This document shows, one piece after another, positions 1 to 10,957 of a stretch of DNA of 64,000 nucleotides. A program made the translations under genes and the position numbers. The notes under the pieces were generated by a model. It worked only from the letters and a program-made list of their open reading frames with translations, had not been told where the DNA came from and made no database searches. Source of the stretch: Ditylenchus dipsaci (lineage: Eukaryota > Nematoda > Chromadorea > Rhabditida > Anguinidae); contig SADC01000007.1 in assembly GCA_004194705.1 (NCBI GenBank), positions 62,001 to 126,000 of the forward strand. Reading direction: 5' to 3'. How positions within the stretch are numbered: position 1 is the first letter of the stretch; every line of letters begins with the position of its first letter.

Positions 1-329
1 ATGTACGACCTCATCATCGATAAATATGCCTTTTTAGGCGAATACTTTTTAAATTTTCGATTTATTGTATCGATATACATAGTCCTTTACTTTTAAAGCG
101 AGATTGTTTCATTTCTCTCATCTTCGAAGCCACGAAAAATTAAAAAATTAATCAGTGATAACCTCGAATCAGGTAGTTATTTTTATACTCGACCTGGACC
201 AGAGGTGTGAGCATACATCAATTACTACCTGGACTAAGGTCGGTAAGCCAACCAAAATAAATAAAAGGCATTTTCATAATAAGCGTGTAATAAAATAAGC
301 AATACAAAAAAATTGACGTTACTGTCATA

Positions 330-519
330 TACAGTCAACTCTCGATATAGTGTAGGCTGGGGGACCAGAAAAAATCTACACTGTATCGAGGGTTACACTA
401 TATCGAGGGTACACTATAAGCCAGTTTGGCTTAGAGCTGACTAAATAAGGTTGAAAAAATATACACTATATCGAGATCTACACTATATCGAGGGTACACT
501 GTATCGAGAGTCGACTGTA
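330..519. mobile_element. Short Tc1/mariner-type MITE built from 'ACACTATATCGAGGG' words
   Basis: Ends TACAGTCAACTCTCGATA and TATCGAGAGTCGACTGTA are inverted copies of each other, starting and ending at TA. The interior repeats the word ACACTATATCGAGGGT several times. A second, 5'-clipped copy of the same element lies at 40645-40810. No coding capacity. Confidence 0.8.
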
Positions 520-612
520 TCACCAAATATATATCACCATCAAAATTCCGATGGTCGGATACCTGGACGGGGCCACTTCCACTGGCTTAGGGTTCAGTCC
601 TGGCCTCGCTCA

Positions 613-865
613 TACAGGGTGGCGCAAAAAATTCGGACACCTTTAAAAAGTTGGCGTACGTAACCCCTTGCCCGGTCGGTTTCCGATTTTCGGGTGGGAA
701 GCACTCGGAAACCTCCACAATAACGGTCGGATGTGATGAACAACACAAGCACAGAGCTCCTAGGTAGCTTAACTACTGTCATCGATTTTCCTGGGGAAAT
801 CGATGGGGCAAAGAGCTACCTACGCAAAAAATTTTTAAGTGGCCGCGTTTTTTGCGCCACCTGTA
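613..865. mobile_element. MITE with ACAGGGTGGCGCAAAAAA termini
   Basis: Terminal inverted repeats ACAGGGTGGCGCAAAAAA and TTTTTTGCGCCACCTGTA enclose about 250 bp. A diverged copy at 14537-14788 shares the interior (for example GGTCGGTTTCCGATTTT, GAGCTCCTAGGTAGCTTAA, CATCGATTTTCCTGGGGAA). Confidence 0.85.
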
Positions 866-1983
866 TACTAGGTAAGGGGCCACTTAGTCCTGAGGCTGCC
901 TGGCCGTGAGCTATTGGCCGCTTGGACCCGTTCATCTACTACCACCCATTGGGGAGGGGTCTTTTATAGTGAATTTTTGATACTTTTTTCAAAATAAAAC
1001 TACCTTTTATCAATTTTTTTCTGTTGCTCCTGAATAGCTGAAATTGCCACAGAAATCCGATTGACAAAGCAGGATTTTTATTGGTTTAGAAACGTATCAA
1101 ATTTTATTTTAGACGGCGAAAGCCTCAACAAAAGCTTTTTCGGTGGTGCCTCCCAACTTCTCAATCAATTTCAGCGGCTTTATAGAGAGCTTTTTGTTTG
1201 TTGTGTGGTATCTGTATTGGTTATTTGCTTCGGAGTGGTGTCTCTTGTATTGTCATTAATTCTCTTGCGTGCATTTTATTGATTGTCATTGAAATAAACT
1301 TGTTTACTTGTCATTTTCGGGCTCCTAAAACATGGGGGGCATCTACGTCATCTACATCTCCGAATGTCACTGGCCATTTTTTGAACCCCTAAAGATCTTA
1401 GAATTGTCTATAAAAAATGGCCATTACTCTGAAATCTAGGTGGAAATTCGGCCAATTTCTTCGTTAACGAGCTGCTAGCTACCTGCCTTTGGTAGCCTGA
1501 ATACTTAATTTTGCTTGCCAGACTTGACGTTCCACCCTCTCTTACCTACTTGATCTACAGTCTGCATGGGAATGCCAGTTTCTTCTATTATTTTCCACAG
1601 GATAAGGGCCATTCATCTTTAGGGGCAACATTTTGGCTTCGTTCCCCCTGCTTTTTTTTTAAATGCCTTGTTGCCCCTGTTGTTTTGAAGGTTTAAGGCG
1701 ATCATGTTAACTATATCATGGTTAAGGCGATCATGTTAACCATAATTTAAACTACTGATTTTCACCATCCAACTTCCATTAATCGGCAACCAAGCATGTT
1801 TTTGAAATTATTTAACTTGAGTTGAATACTTTGAGGCAATTCTAGCTTCTAGGGAGGTGAGAATTTTTTTAACTCGCAAAGTCACTTTTATCGTAAAAAA
1901 TATCGAAAATTAAAAAAACTGAAACTAACTGGGCACTTCTCCTAAAAAAGTACCGAAAATACTTTAGCTCCTGGTTTTTTTAG

Positions 1984-4900
1984 GAACTGACTGGTTCCAA
2001 CGTCGCCTCGATTGTCAACAAGTTGGAAACGGATGAGTGCCCTCCAACCTATCACAACTTAAACAAGTTCACTAAAGCTTTCCAAGGCATAGTTGACTCC
2101 TATGGTATTGCCAACTATAGAGAGATAAATCCAAGTAAATTCCACCCTTTTTTCCAAATTCCTCAGTCATCGTAATTTAGCTCCTTGGACCATAATCACT
2201 TTTCCGTTTATTTTCGCTGTAATGTTTGGAGACACAGGACATGGACTCATTATGCTCTTAGCTGCTGCAGCCCTTATTGCTTTTGAGAAGAAAATTGAGA
2301 CTGCAAAAATTAAGGATGAGGTTTGGATTCCTTCTATTTTTGAAGACTTGCTGTGATATTTTAATTTCCATGTAGATATTCAACACTTTTTACGGCGGTC
2401 GATATGTCATTTTACTCATGGGAGCATTTGCTGTCTACACTGGCTTCATTTACAACGATTTCTTTTCCAAATCGCTTAACTTGTTTGGCAGTGAATGGCG
2501 CAACCCTTACCCGCAAGTTGTTTTTGGTTGAAAAAGTCTGAAATACTGTAATTGATAGTTCTTTTAAAAAAATGCCTTGGCCGTGCTGTTGTTTTTTGAA
2601 ATCATTTTTGAAAGGATCGAAAATTGAAAATTCTCGGCAAATATATGAAATTTTTGGAATTGGTCGGAATTTATGAAATTTGTGAAAACTGTTGATCTCT
2701 GCGATTTTCCAGTCAAATTTTATTTTTTGACCAAAGTGTAGCCCTGGATTTTGGCTTTTAATGAGTTTTTTAAAAAGTCGGAGGAAAATTCGTTTGAATA
2801 AAGAATTTTTTTCTGAAAAATTCCCCTTGAAACTTCATCCAACTCATTGGTTGAGTTGATGGCTTGCTAAAAAAAAACTAAGATCCAGCGCTACAAGATA
2901 GTTAAAAAAATTAAAATCGATTATAAAATCACCGAAAACAAAAACTTTAAAAAATTTGCATTTCATTAATAAGTAGCTTTTTGAAATTTTATTTTTATAA
3001 CTTTTGCTCTTCCAACTGTTTCATACTACCAAACTTTATAAATAACGAAAAAATTAAGCCTTTTCAGAATGAAAACATTGATGCCGATGCTTGAACAAGA
3101 AGAAAAAACTAATGGTGTTCTAGCTCTAGAACTTGATCCACTCTACTCTTTTCGTCACGATAACGTAAATAATTGTTCTAAAATTATTCTTATTTTAAAT
3201 TCTAAATTTAGGGCCTTATCCATTTGGTAATATTTACAAGTTGTTTTACAAATAAAGTGTAGGAAGAAAATGTGTTTTTGTTAAGGTGTTGATCCAGTGT
3301 GGAATCTAGCACTTAACCGACTCAACTTCCTTAATCCTATGAAAATGAAGTCGTCCATTATAATCGGCATTTCACAGATGTTTTTCGGACTAGTTTTGAG
3401 TCTTCTCAACCATTTGTAGGTCCATTTTTTTCCAAACGATTTCGGCAATTAGAAAATGGGGATCTTTACCCTTGTTACATAAAGATTCAAAAAATCTCAT
3501 TAAATCTCATAATTTTATAAAAATGAATACAAAAGTAAAGGCAATTTTGACATCATTTCGGCATCGAAAAATAGGGCCTATTGTGGTATGTAGAACTCTA
3601 GGACCAGGGCCCTGTTTTTCAAATAAATTGATTTTTGAAGACCAATTATCGGTCAAAACCGAGTTTTGAAAACCAGCTTTAGCCTGAGCTGAGAAACCGA
3701 TCCCAGATTTGCTTCAAATCCTAATTGTTGCAGGCATGCTGGCTCTTACGTGGATGTTTTCTTTGTGTTCATTCCTCAGATTCTGTTCCTGACCCTCATA
3801 TTTGTGTATTTGTGCATTCAAGTAAGCAAATTATAGCTACTTTTCAAGCATCTTAACCCTAATCTAGGTAATTCTCAAATGGGTGTTCTTTTGGGTACAA
3901 CCCGGCTATATTTTGGTCAGTACTATCCTGGCTCACATTGTGCTCCCTCCCTTCTGATTGGTCTGATCAGTATGTTTATGTTCAAAAGCAGGAACAGGGC
4001 ATGGCTCACCAGGATGACAAGAAACACTGGGAGGAGAACGACCAGTGTTATCTCCAGTTGTGGTATCCTAATCAAGTAAATTCACTTTATTTTGTTCTTT
4101 TTTGCTAGTAAATCAACTTGTTTTCAGGACAAGGTGGAAGCTGCCTTTATTTTAATTGCAGTTGCTTGCATTCCAGTCATGTTGTTCGTGAAACCAGCAA
4201 TCATGTGGTTCAGAGCAAGGAATGGTCAACAGGTGTCCAGTGGACATGGAGGAGGGCATGGCGGTGACGGCGAGGTGGGTAAAACATTTTTTATTTAGCA
4301 GTGAATTGTTTTTAATTTAACACAAACAGGTATTTTAATTTGAAAAACGTCAAAAAATTTCGAAAAAAATGGGTAAAAAAGAGTCTCTAGATGCATTTAT
4401 TATCAGAAGTATTCATCGGAAACATCTTTAAGGTAAGAAAGGGGAGGGGGCTTGAGAGTTAGAGATGCGCGCACTCTCTTACCTTAGAGACCAATCACTC
4501 GAAAGTGACTCTGGATGCATGAAAAATGTATGCATACTACAGTTTCTTTATGCGGTAGGCCCCAGTTAACAAAAATATGTTCGAACACTCTTTTAAGGTA
4601 TCTGGATACCCTTTTAGGATGGCTTACCTTAGTCCCCCAAGGCAAAAAATCAAAACTTTCAAAAAATATTTTTTTCCGGAAATGGTTTTCCGCCACCTAA
4701 AAACATGTTTTCTGTACGTTAAAGATGCTAAAACACACGAAAAAGTGGTTAAAACCGATTTTTGTGAGAAGTTCTTATACCGTACTTTAGCCCAGACGAC
4801 TAGTGTTGCGCTGCCCCGGGAATAAAAAGCGCCGGCCTGCGCTGAGAGCTAACAAATTTAACCCATTTTCACCCAAATTAATTTTTGGAAAATCACAAAT

Positions 4901-7900
4901 TTTTCTTTGAGCTGAAATGGTCGTTTTCAGAGGTAAAATGGTTGGTTTTATGTTTTTCAGTAAAAAAAGGTTAAGATGATAGTTGTGGATCGAGATTTCG
5001 ACAATTTCTGAAATTGGGTTTATGTCCTTTGTTAATTTATTGTTAATTTATCATACAGTAGAACCTCGTTATAAGATACACCCAATATAAGATACACCTC
5101 GTTATAAGATACACCTGGGTCCGGTCCCAAGTTAAATAACTCCCGTCAAATTACCCCCCTATATAAGATACACCTCGTTATAAGATACAGCTGGGTCGGT
5201 CCCTGGGTGTATCTTATAACGAGGTTCGACTGTAAATACAATCACGCAACTAAAATTTAAAGTACAAAGTTAAGCATATGTAATTCACATTCCATATAGT
5301 CTGCTGAACCTACAAATTAATCAGTAAAATGACAAAATTGACGTTAGATGGTTTGATTCTTGCAAAATTACAAAGAAATTTTAAATAAAGTGACTGGATA
5401 TAAAAATTTCAATTTTGATCAGATAAAATTCACAGTATTGGTAAATTTGGCTACGAAAAGTATTGATAACAATATTTAAACTACTACCGAAAATTTGCGT
5501 GGATTATGGATTTCTTTTACAGTTAGATCAGATGCATAAAACTTCAAAAGACCACATTTTTGTTATTTTCATAGACTTATTTTCTAAGTGCATGGCGTTT
5601 GGCTAGTTCAATTTCAGTCATGTCACGCCTCACAAGGAGGTTTGATTGTGTATTAGCTAAGTTAGGGAGGGGCTTACGAAATGAGTAGAAGAAGGTGTAA
5701 CGAGATTCTTTGCTGGTAAAGTGGACCTTGATGATTCTGGCCTCCCATTCTTTTTCTGGCCATGTCGTCTCAATTTCCATAGACAGAGGTCACCAGCCAC
5801 TCCAATCTCAGTCGCAATGGCTCTCACAAATGTGTGTGTCATTGTTAATAGTTTTGTCTTCATTCCCATCTCTGGCATGCGTTCAATAATAACAGTGCAG
5901 CTTTTCTCTTAGATCTCAGCTATCAACTGCCAGAGAAAAGATTTTTTTTAAATATCGTCTAGACCCTCTTTGTTACTTTCATTGGAGACCATGTCATTGT
6001 TTCCAGCTCTTCTTGCAACTTCTTATTTCGGCTATCTAATTTATGGAAGACGAGAAGAAAATCCCGAGCTTTATCTCTAGCTTGTTGATAAGGAATGCAT
6101 TCATTTTCAGAGAATGTAGTCAGATGAATGTAGTCATAAATTTTCGATAACACACTCTAGATTTGCAAACAAGCATAACTTTTGTTTTTATGGCGACAGT
6201 GTTCTAAAGATAATGTGCGATTTTAATCAACTTCTAATGAAAGTATAAAATTGATTTTTTGGTCCAAACTGACTTGTTCATTTGTACTTTTGCACAAAGA
6301 TTTATATGTTTAATGATTCGTGAAAGACACATCTGGAAGCCAAAACGTAGAGCCGAAAATCAAAAAAAAAATTCAGCTCATAAAATTGAAAAATCGGAGA
6401 GAACCAAACCATCAAAATTTACGCAGACTTGCAATACACGTGGGCACATATAGGTTAAGTCAGTGCAGGCGTTACTGCTAGGGCTTGAAACTCAAAATTT
6501 TAGAGCAAAAGAACATTTGGTCAAAAATGCCATTTTATGTGATGGCTATTGGGTTTGGAGAACCAAAAAAAAAGATTTTTACGTGAAATCTCGAAAAATT
6601 CTGAAAATTCAAGGTGTCAAAAAAGATCAAATCTTCAAAGGACCATAAAACTTGGTAAGCTCGGTGTACCAACAATTGGACAAAAAATCATTTTGTAGGA
6701 AAAAATACGAGTAATGACAAAATTCTGGCAAAAAATGTCAAAAAAGTTTTTAATGTGATACTTGGACATGCCCACTTAATTTTTTTTGATTATCGCCTCG
6801 AGCTTAATTTTCATACCTAAATCTAGCCAAAATAACTGAAAATGATGTATATGCTTTTTCAAAAATCCCTGTCCTTAAATCGAGGTTTTGCTTTTTTGGC
6901 TCTACCCTGTTTCGTCCCAAATTGTTTCCGCCAAAATTCGTTATAGCCAAAAACGTTACATTTTTAATTAATTAGTTTGCTACATATGGCTTTTTAACTA
7001 ATTTTGTGGATATTCTCATTTACAAGTTTATACTCAAATTGATGCTAGAGAGCACGGCTACATTTTGCGTGTAAAGTTGTAAATGACCATGTCTGCAATA
7101 TTTGCTGAAAACCGTAAAATTTCCGGAATCCTGGACTTTTTTGAGAACTTTTGGGGTTTTTCAGCAAATATTGCAGACATGGTCATTTACAACTTTATAC
7201 ACAAAATGTAGCCTTGCTCTCTAGCATCAATTTGAGTATGAACTTGTAAATGAGAATATCCACCACATTAGTTAGAAAAGCCATATGTAGAAAACTAATT
7301 AATTAAAAATGTAACGTTTTTGGCTATAACGAATTTTGGCGGAAACAATTTGGGACGAAAAGGGTAGAGCCGCTTTTTTAATGATGAAAGTGCATGACTT
7401 TTAAAAAACGATCGGCAAAATCGGAATCCGTGCGATATTTTCAACCAGACTGTCAAAATAAAACTGGTAAATAAGTTTCAAAAATCGGACTAAAAAAAGT
7501 GTCGGACCCTAGGTGGGAAAGAACTTTTTGGGGTGTCATTAAATCGAGAGTCGACTGTAATAATTTTAATAAACGACGTTTTGAGAGGTTGGTGCTGGCA
7601 CCAAATTTTTTTAATAGACCAGTCAAATTGAGCAAATTCTAGTGAAATTGACTGGAATTCCGTTAACAAACTGTTCAATACCGCAATCCTGTTTAGAAAC
7701 ATCAAGAATTCACTCTCTTTTTAACTGTAGCTGGAATTTTTAGTTCAATTTTGGAGATGTAATGGTCTACCAAGCCATCCACACCATTGAGTTTGCCCTT
7801 GGTTGCATTTCCCATACAGCTTCCTACCTGCGTCTCTGGGCACTGTCTCTGGCTCACGCACGTTTGTTTTTATCACTAATTAGCCAAAATAGTTTTAATT

Positions 7901-8262
7901 TATTGCAGAATTGTCAGATGTGCTGTGGACGATGGTTCTCAACAAAGGCTTTGCCCAACCAGGTGTTATCGGAATGGTTGCCAACTTTGTGATCTTTGCA
8001 TTTTTCGGCACAATGAGTGTGGCTGTTCTGGTGCTTATGGAAGGATTGTCCGCTTTTTTGCACGCTTTGCGTTTGCATTGGTATATTTTGCTGGCAAAAA
8101 ATTTATTTTTAGAAATAATTTTTTTATTTTCAAATTAGAAAAATAATCAACAAAATTTGCAGGGTGGAGTTTCAGTCAAAATTCTATATAGGCACAGGCA
8201 TTCAATTTGAACCATTCAGTTTCCATCAAATTATTCGAATTCACGAGGGAATGGATGCATGA
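1984..8262 (+). CDS. V-type proton ATPase 116 kDa subunit a, C-terminal two thirds (5' end outside window)
   Basis: Membrane (V0) a subunit of the vacuolar H+-ATPase, which forms the proton half-channels beside the c-ring. Twelve exons read: 1984-2134, 2181-2320, 2376-2516, 3068-3164, 3212-3226, 3286-3415, 3734-3821, 3868-4075, 4128-4274, 7744-7861, 7909-8080, 8163-8262 (TGA), about 502 residues. Family hallmarks in order: [21 protein letters not shown] then [41 protein letters not shown], and [16 protein letters not shown], which contains the Arg essential for proton transport; the end reads [13 protein letters not shown] then VEFQSKFY. The 340 or so N-terminal residues must lie upstream of the window. 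Exon 5 is a 15-nt micro-exon. The frame breaks at four homopolymers (A 3072-3075, G 3211-3213, T 3911-3914, G 3997-3999). Codons are otherwise well conserved, so I read these as sequencing errors; a recent pseudogene is the alternative. Intron 9 (3.5 kb) is full of repeats. Confidence 0.94.
2517..3733. other. V-ATPase introns 3 and 6
   Basis: Introns at 2517-3067 (551 nt) and 3416-3733 (318 nt) are AT-rich; I see no gene, RNA or repeat boundary in either. The exons between them (3068-3415) belong to the V-ATPase entry. Confidence 0.6.
4384..4830. repeat. Partial copy of the TTCG-hairpin repeat (family A)
   Basis: Contains TCACTCGAAAGTGACTCTGG, GATGCATG...CATGCATAC and TGCGGTAGGCCCCAG, the hairpin-rich segment found at 10170, 20690, 24470, 31685, 33845, 51440, 62290 and 63420. 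It lies inside V-ATPase intron 9. Confidence 0.75.
5054..5234. mobile_element. Tc1/mariner-type MITE made of 'ATAAGATACACC' words
   Basis: Inverted ends TACAGTAGAACCTCGTTATA and TATAACGAGGTTCGACTGTA with TA at the borders. The interior repeats CTCGTTATAAGATACACC about four times, the last copy inverted, so nearly the whole element can fold back. It lies in V-ATPase intron 9. Confidence 0.85.
5577..6153 (-). CDS. Unrecognised minus-strand ORF cluster inside V-ATPase intron 9
   Basis: Three overlapping minus-strand reading frames give protein-like text: 6153-5959 (ends with [14 protein letters not shown]), 5878-5657 ([13 protein letters not shown]..., [10 protein letters not shown]) and 5780-5577 ([14 protein letters not shown], [18 protein letters not shown]). 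Composition is charged and balanced, unlike the AT-rich chance ORFs around it. They could be exons of a nested gene or a decayed element. I recognise no family and cannot place splice sites with confidence. Confidence 0.25.
6893..7375. repeat. Long, nearly perfect inverted repeat (fold-back) in V-ATPase intron 9
   Basis: Arms of about 215 bp (6893-7110 and 7157-7375) separated by about 45 bp. Examples of matching text: CCAAATTGTTTCCGCC with GGCGGAAACAATTTGG, and ATTGCAGACATGGTCA with its complement. No coding capacity. Confidence 0.9.
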
Positions 8263-8379
8263 GAGAAGTGTGAAGCTAATATTCTAAAAAACTGGCCTAA
8301 TTTAATTTCTAAGAAGGTCTTGTCTATTTAAAGTAATACCTAATTTGACAAATTGTGGCCTAAAAACCAGGAAATGACA

Positions 8380-8385
8380 AATAAA
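8380..8385 (+). terminator. Candidate polyadenylation signal of the V-ATPase gene
   Basis: AATAAA about 118 nt after the TGA at 8260-8262, the first canonical hexamer downstream. Confidence 0.5.
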
Positions 8386-10957
8386 GAACTGTTATAATAT
8401 CAATTGTAGAAAAATCACAAACTTCTTGCTTCCCGAAATTTCTTCTTCATTTTAGAACTTTTCAATTTTAAAAAAAAAATAATTTTTTTTAATCTAAGCC
8501 TGTGAACGTGTTGGCCTGAGCCGAGTAGGCCGTTTTCCACGATCCTTGCTATATAAAAAGAAAATATCGTCTCTTTGAAATCCTATCTTGAGGATATTCT
8601 GCAAGCTGCTTCTTTTGGTGAGTGGAAAATTTCAGACTAATGCAAGAAATCTGTAAAGTGAGCTCAACGGCCCGGACTTACAAAATAATATTCGGGCTGA
8701 GCCTGAAATTTTCACGCCTGTCTTAAACATCATTTTTACAACTGATATTTTTCTTAACTAACCATGTCAGGACTGTCATAGTGACCACATCGTTTTTTAT
8801 TGGACGGCGTCTGTGTACTGCATTTAATTTTTTTAAATTGAGGCCGTCGTATCGTCCTATCCTAAAAACTTTTGGGCTGCACCAACCGGATCATGGTGAC
8901 GGCACCAATAATGAGCCGAAAATGTGGGATCTGTGCCTGATACCGCGATTTTTTTCACCATTGCCGAGCTCAATCCACAAAATTTTGAGTAATCGCCAAG
9001 GTGGCGCGACGCCCTAAAAATCGGTGCAATGGCTGTGACCAAAATTTAAAAGACCAAAAAAATAAATATGAGAGCAGCCGAGTCCACCCTCACCACTATT
9101 AATTCATCCCTGAGGAACAATAATTTTAGCTGCCGACAGAATTTTTCATGCCGCAAATGTGAGAATAGGAGCCAGTCACAGAGCAAAATTATGGAGCAGA
9201 AAATATATTCCAAATTATTGACAAAAGCCTGCAAACGCCCACAGCTGTGGAATTATCCTGGGAATTTTGAAATAAAAGCAAAGTCATGACCCTAGACAAC
9301 AAAAAGTTGTAAAAAGCTTAGTAGCAAAAAAGGAAGAAGGAGAGAGAGTTGCCAAGTTGTTAGTGGCAATATGTTCACGCCCCCCCCCTCCATCTTGTTT
9401 AGGGGCATCTCTTGCAAATTAGGCGTCCACAACTCAATTTGCGCTTTGCCTGGCCTTCTTCATTTGGGTTTAACTCGGTTTTAAGCTAATTCAGCGAACT
9501 AAAACGTCTATTTAAGAGGAAATAAAATGTTCCTAGTCTGCGGAAACTACTATTCTTTTCTCAATTTATTTTTTGTCTATGTAATAGATGTTTTTGAGAA
9601 TAACGTTTAATTTGCACAAGATGTGCCAGGGTTTTTATGTAAACAATAATCGGCTATGTTCTAGAACGGCTATCGATTTTTGTTTTGGTCTTCCCTGTCG
9701 TTATTTCGCCCTAATCACCCTGCTGATGTTTTTGGCTTTTGCGCAATGTAGATCAGCGCATGCTAGGATGGACTTAAAAATGTTTTTCTTGCTTATTTTC
9801 AAAGTTTGGAAACATATTCGAGTCCGTCCCTAATATACGCTGGCCTACCCTGCGTCTAAGCCAAAATCTGGCGATATTTGGCATTTTAACCGCTGCCGAA
9901 ACGGCTAAATTTGTCGTTTTAACCTCGGCGAATATGGCACATTTCGCCTTTTAACCGCGTGCCAGAAACATCTATATTGCTGTTTTTACACAGCTCATCA
10001 TTGTTTGAGTATATCCCGGCTATGATGGGCTTTAATGTGGATGACATTGATGCGCCGCGTAATGAATAATTTACGGGGGATGAAGATTTGGACGCTACTG
10101 TCATAAATCCTCATTCCCCCCCTCCAAAAAGCTAATGTAATATACCCTGTAATGTCTAAGGCAAGTGAGTGCGCGCATCTGTAACTCTCAAGCCCGCAGG
10201 CTTGGAGTTGAGATGCGCACACCCACATACTTTAGACACAAATCACTCGAAAGTGACTCTGGATGCATGAAAAAGCATGCATACCAGAGTTTATTTATGC
10301 GGTAGTCCCCAGCATTCAAAACTATGTTCAAATCTTTTTTGGTCTTTTAGAGATGTACACGTACCCTCTTAGGTTGAGATAACTTGGTCCCCCAAGGCAA
10401 AAATGCAAAAAAATTTCAAAAAATGCTAAGAAGTGTTCTCCCACTAATTTTTTGTTGTTTTTTCACGTTGAAAGTAGCTAAAATACCCTTAGGATACCAT
10501 TTGAGGCATTTTCGGGCCAGGGGGATTGTGTACTTTAGCCTATTTTTTTCCAAAACTTCAAAAACCATACTTTTTTTGAAAAACTTTGAAATTAGTACGG
10601 GTTGTCCTGAGTCTAATGCCTAGGGCTAAGGGCTAAGCCTTATTCCTAAGCCTAAAAATTATTGGTGGGAGGGGAATATATTAGAGTAGCGCCAAGAAAT
10701 CAATAGACTTGATCAGAATTAGGTGTTTTCTGCTGTCTATTATCATTTCTTGTTGTTATGGATGTGAATAGAAGAGTTGATGATTTATCGAGAGTTTGAA
10801 TATGCGAATGTGTCTAGAAATATGGATCAACACTTAGAAGATCAAAATGAAAATTGATTAGAAGAAAAATTAATAAAAGGGCAAATTTTACCGTTTCCGC
10901 CGCGCTTAAAATGGCTAATTTGCCGTACTCCTAACGCTGAAAACCCTTGGTCTCATC
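8386..10957. other. Intergenic DNA with repeat fragments
   Basis: No host exon recognised. It includes a family-A hairpin fragment (10170-10390). Text near 9735-9860 (GATCAGCGCATGCTAGGA, GGCCTACCCTGCGTCTAAG) recurs inverted near 15345-15430 and in part near 60445-60470, so it is an interspersed repeat. Short ORFs here carry no recognisable motif. Confidence 0.5.
10170..10390. repeat. TTCG-hairpin repeat (family A) fragment
   Basis: GTGCGCGCATCTGTAACTCTC, AAGCCCGCAGGCTTGGAG, GAGATGCGCACACCCACAT, TCACTCGAAAGTGACTCTGG and TGCATGAAAAAGCATGCA follow one another in the order seen in the other copies. The central GC hairpin is shortened here. Confidence 0.8.

Larger units (their letters stand above)
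1..1983. other. Repeat-containing sequence upstream of the first visible V-ATPase exon
   Basis: Probably intron of the V-ATPase a-subunit gene, because the exon at 1984 begins mid-protein. I found no exon matching the missing N-terminal half. It holds two short transposon-like elements (330-519 and 613-865), listed separately. From 866 to 1983 I see only AT-rich DNA with small ORFs that look like chance. Confidence 0.6.

Noticed and set aside
1061..1282. Hydrophobic 73-aa ORF as an upstream V-ATPase exon
   Set aside because: Does not resemble any part of the a-subunit N-terminal half and lacks matching splice phases.
3916..3970. A 55-nt GT-AG intron in V-ATPase exon 8
   Set aside because: It would fit the usual intron size, but it removes the conserved APSLLI segment; two homopolymer corrections keep it.
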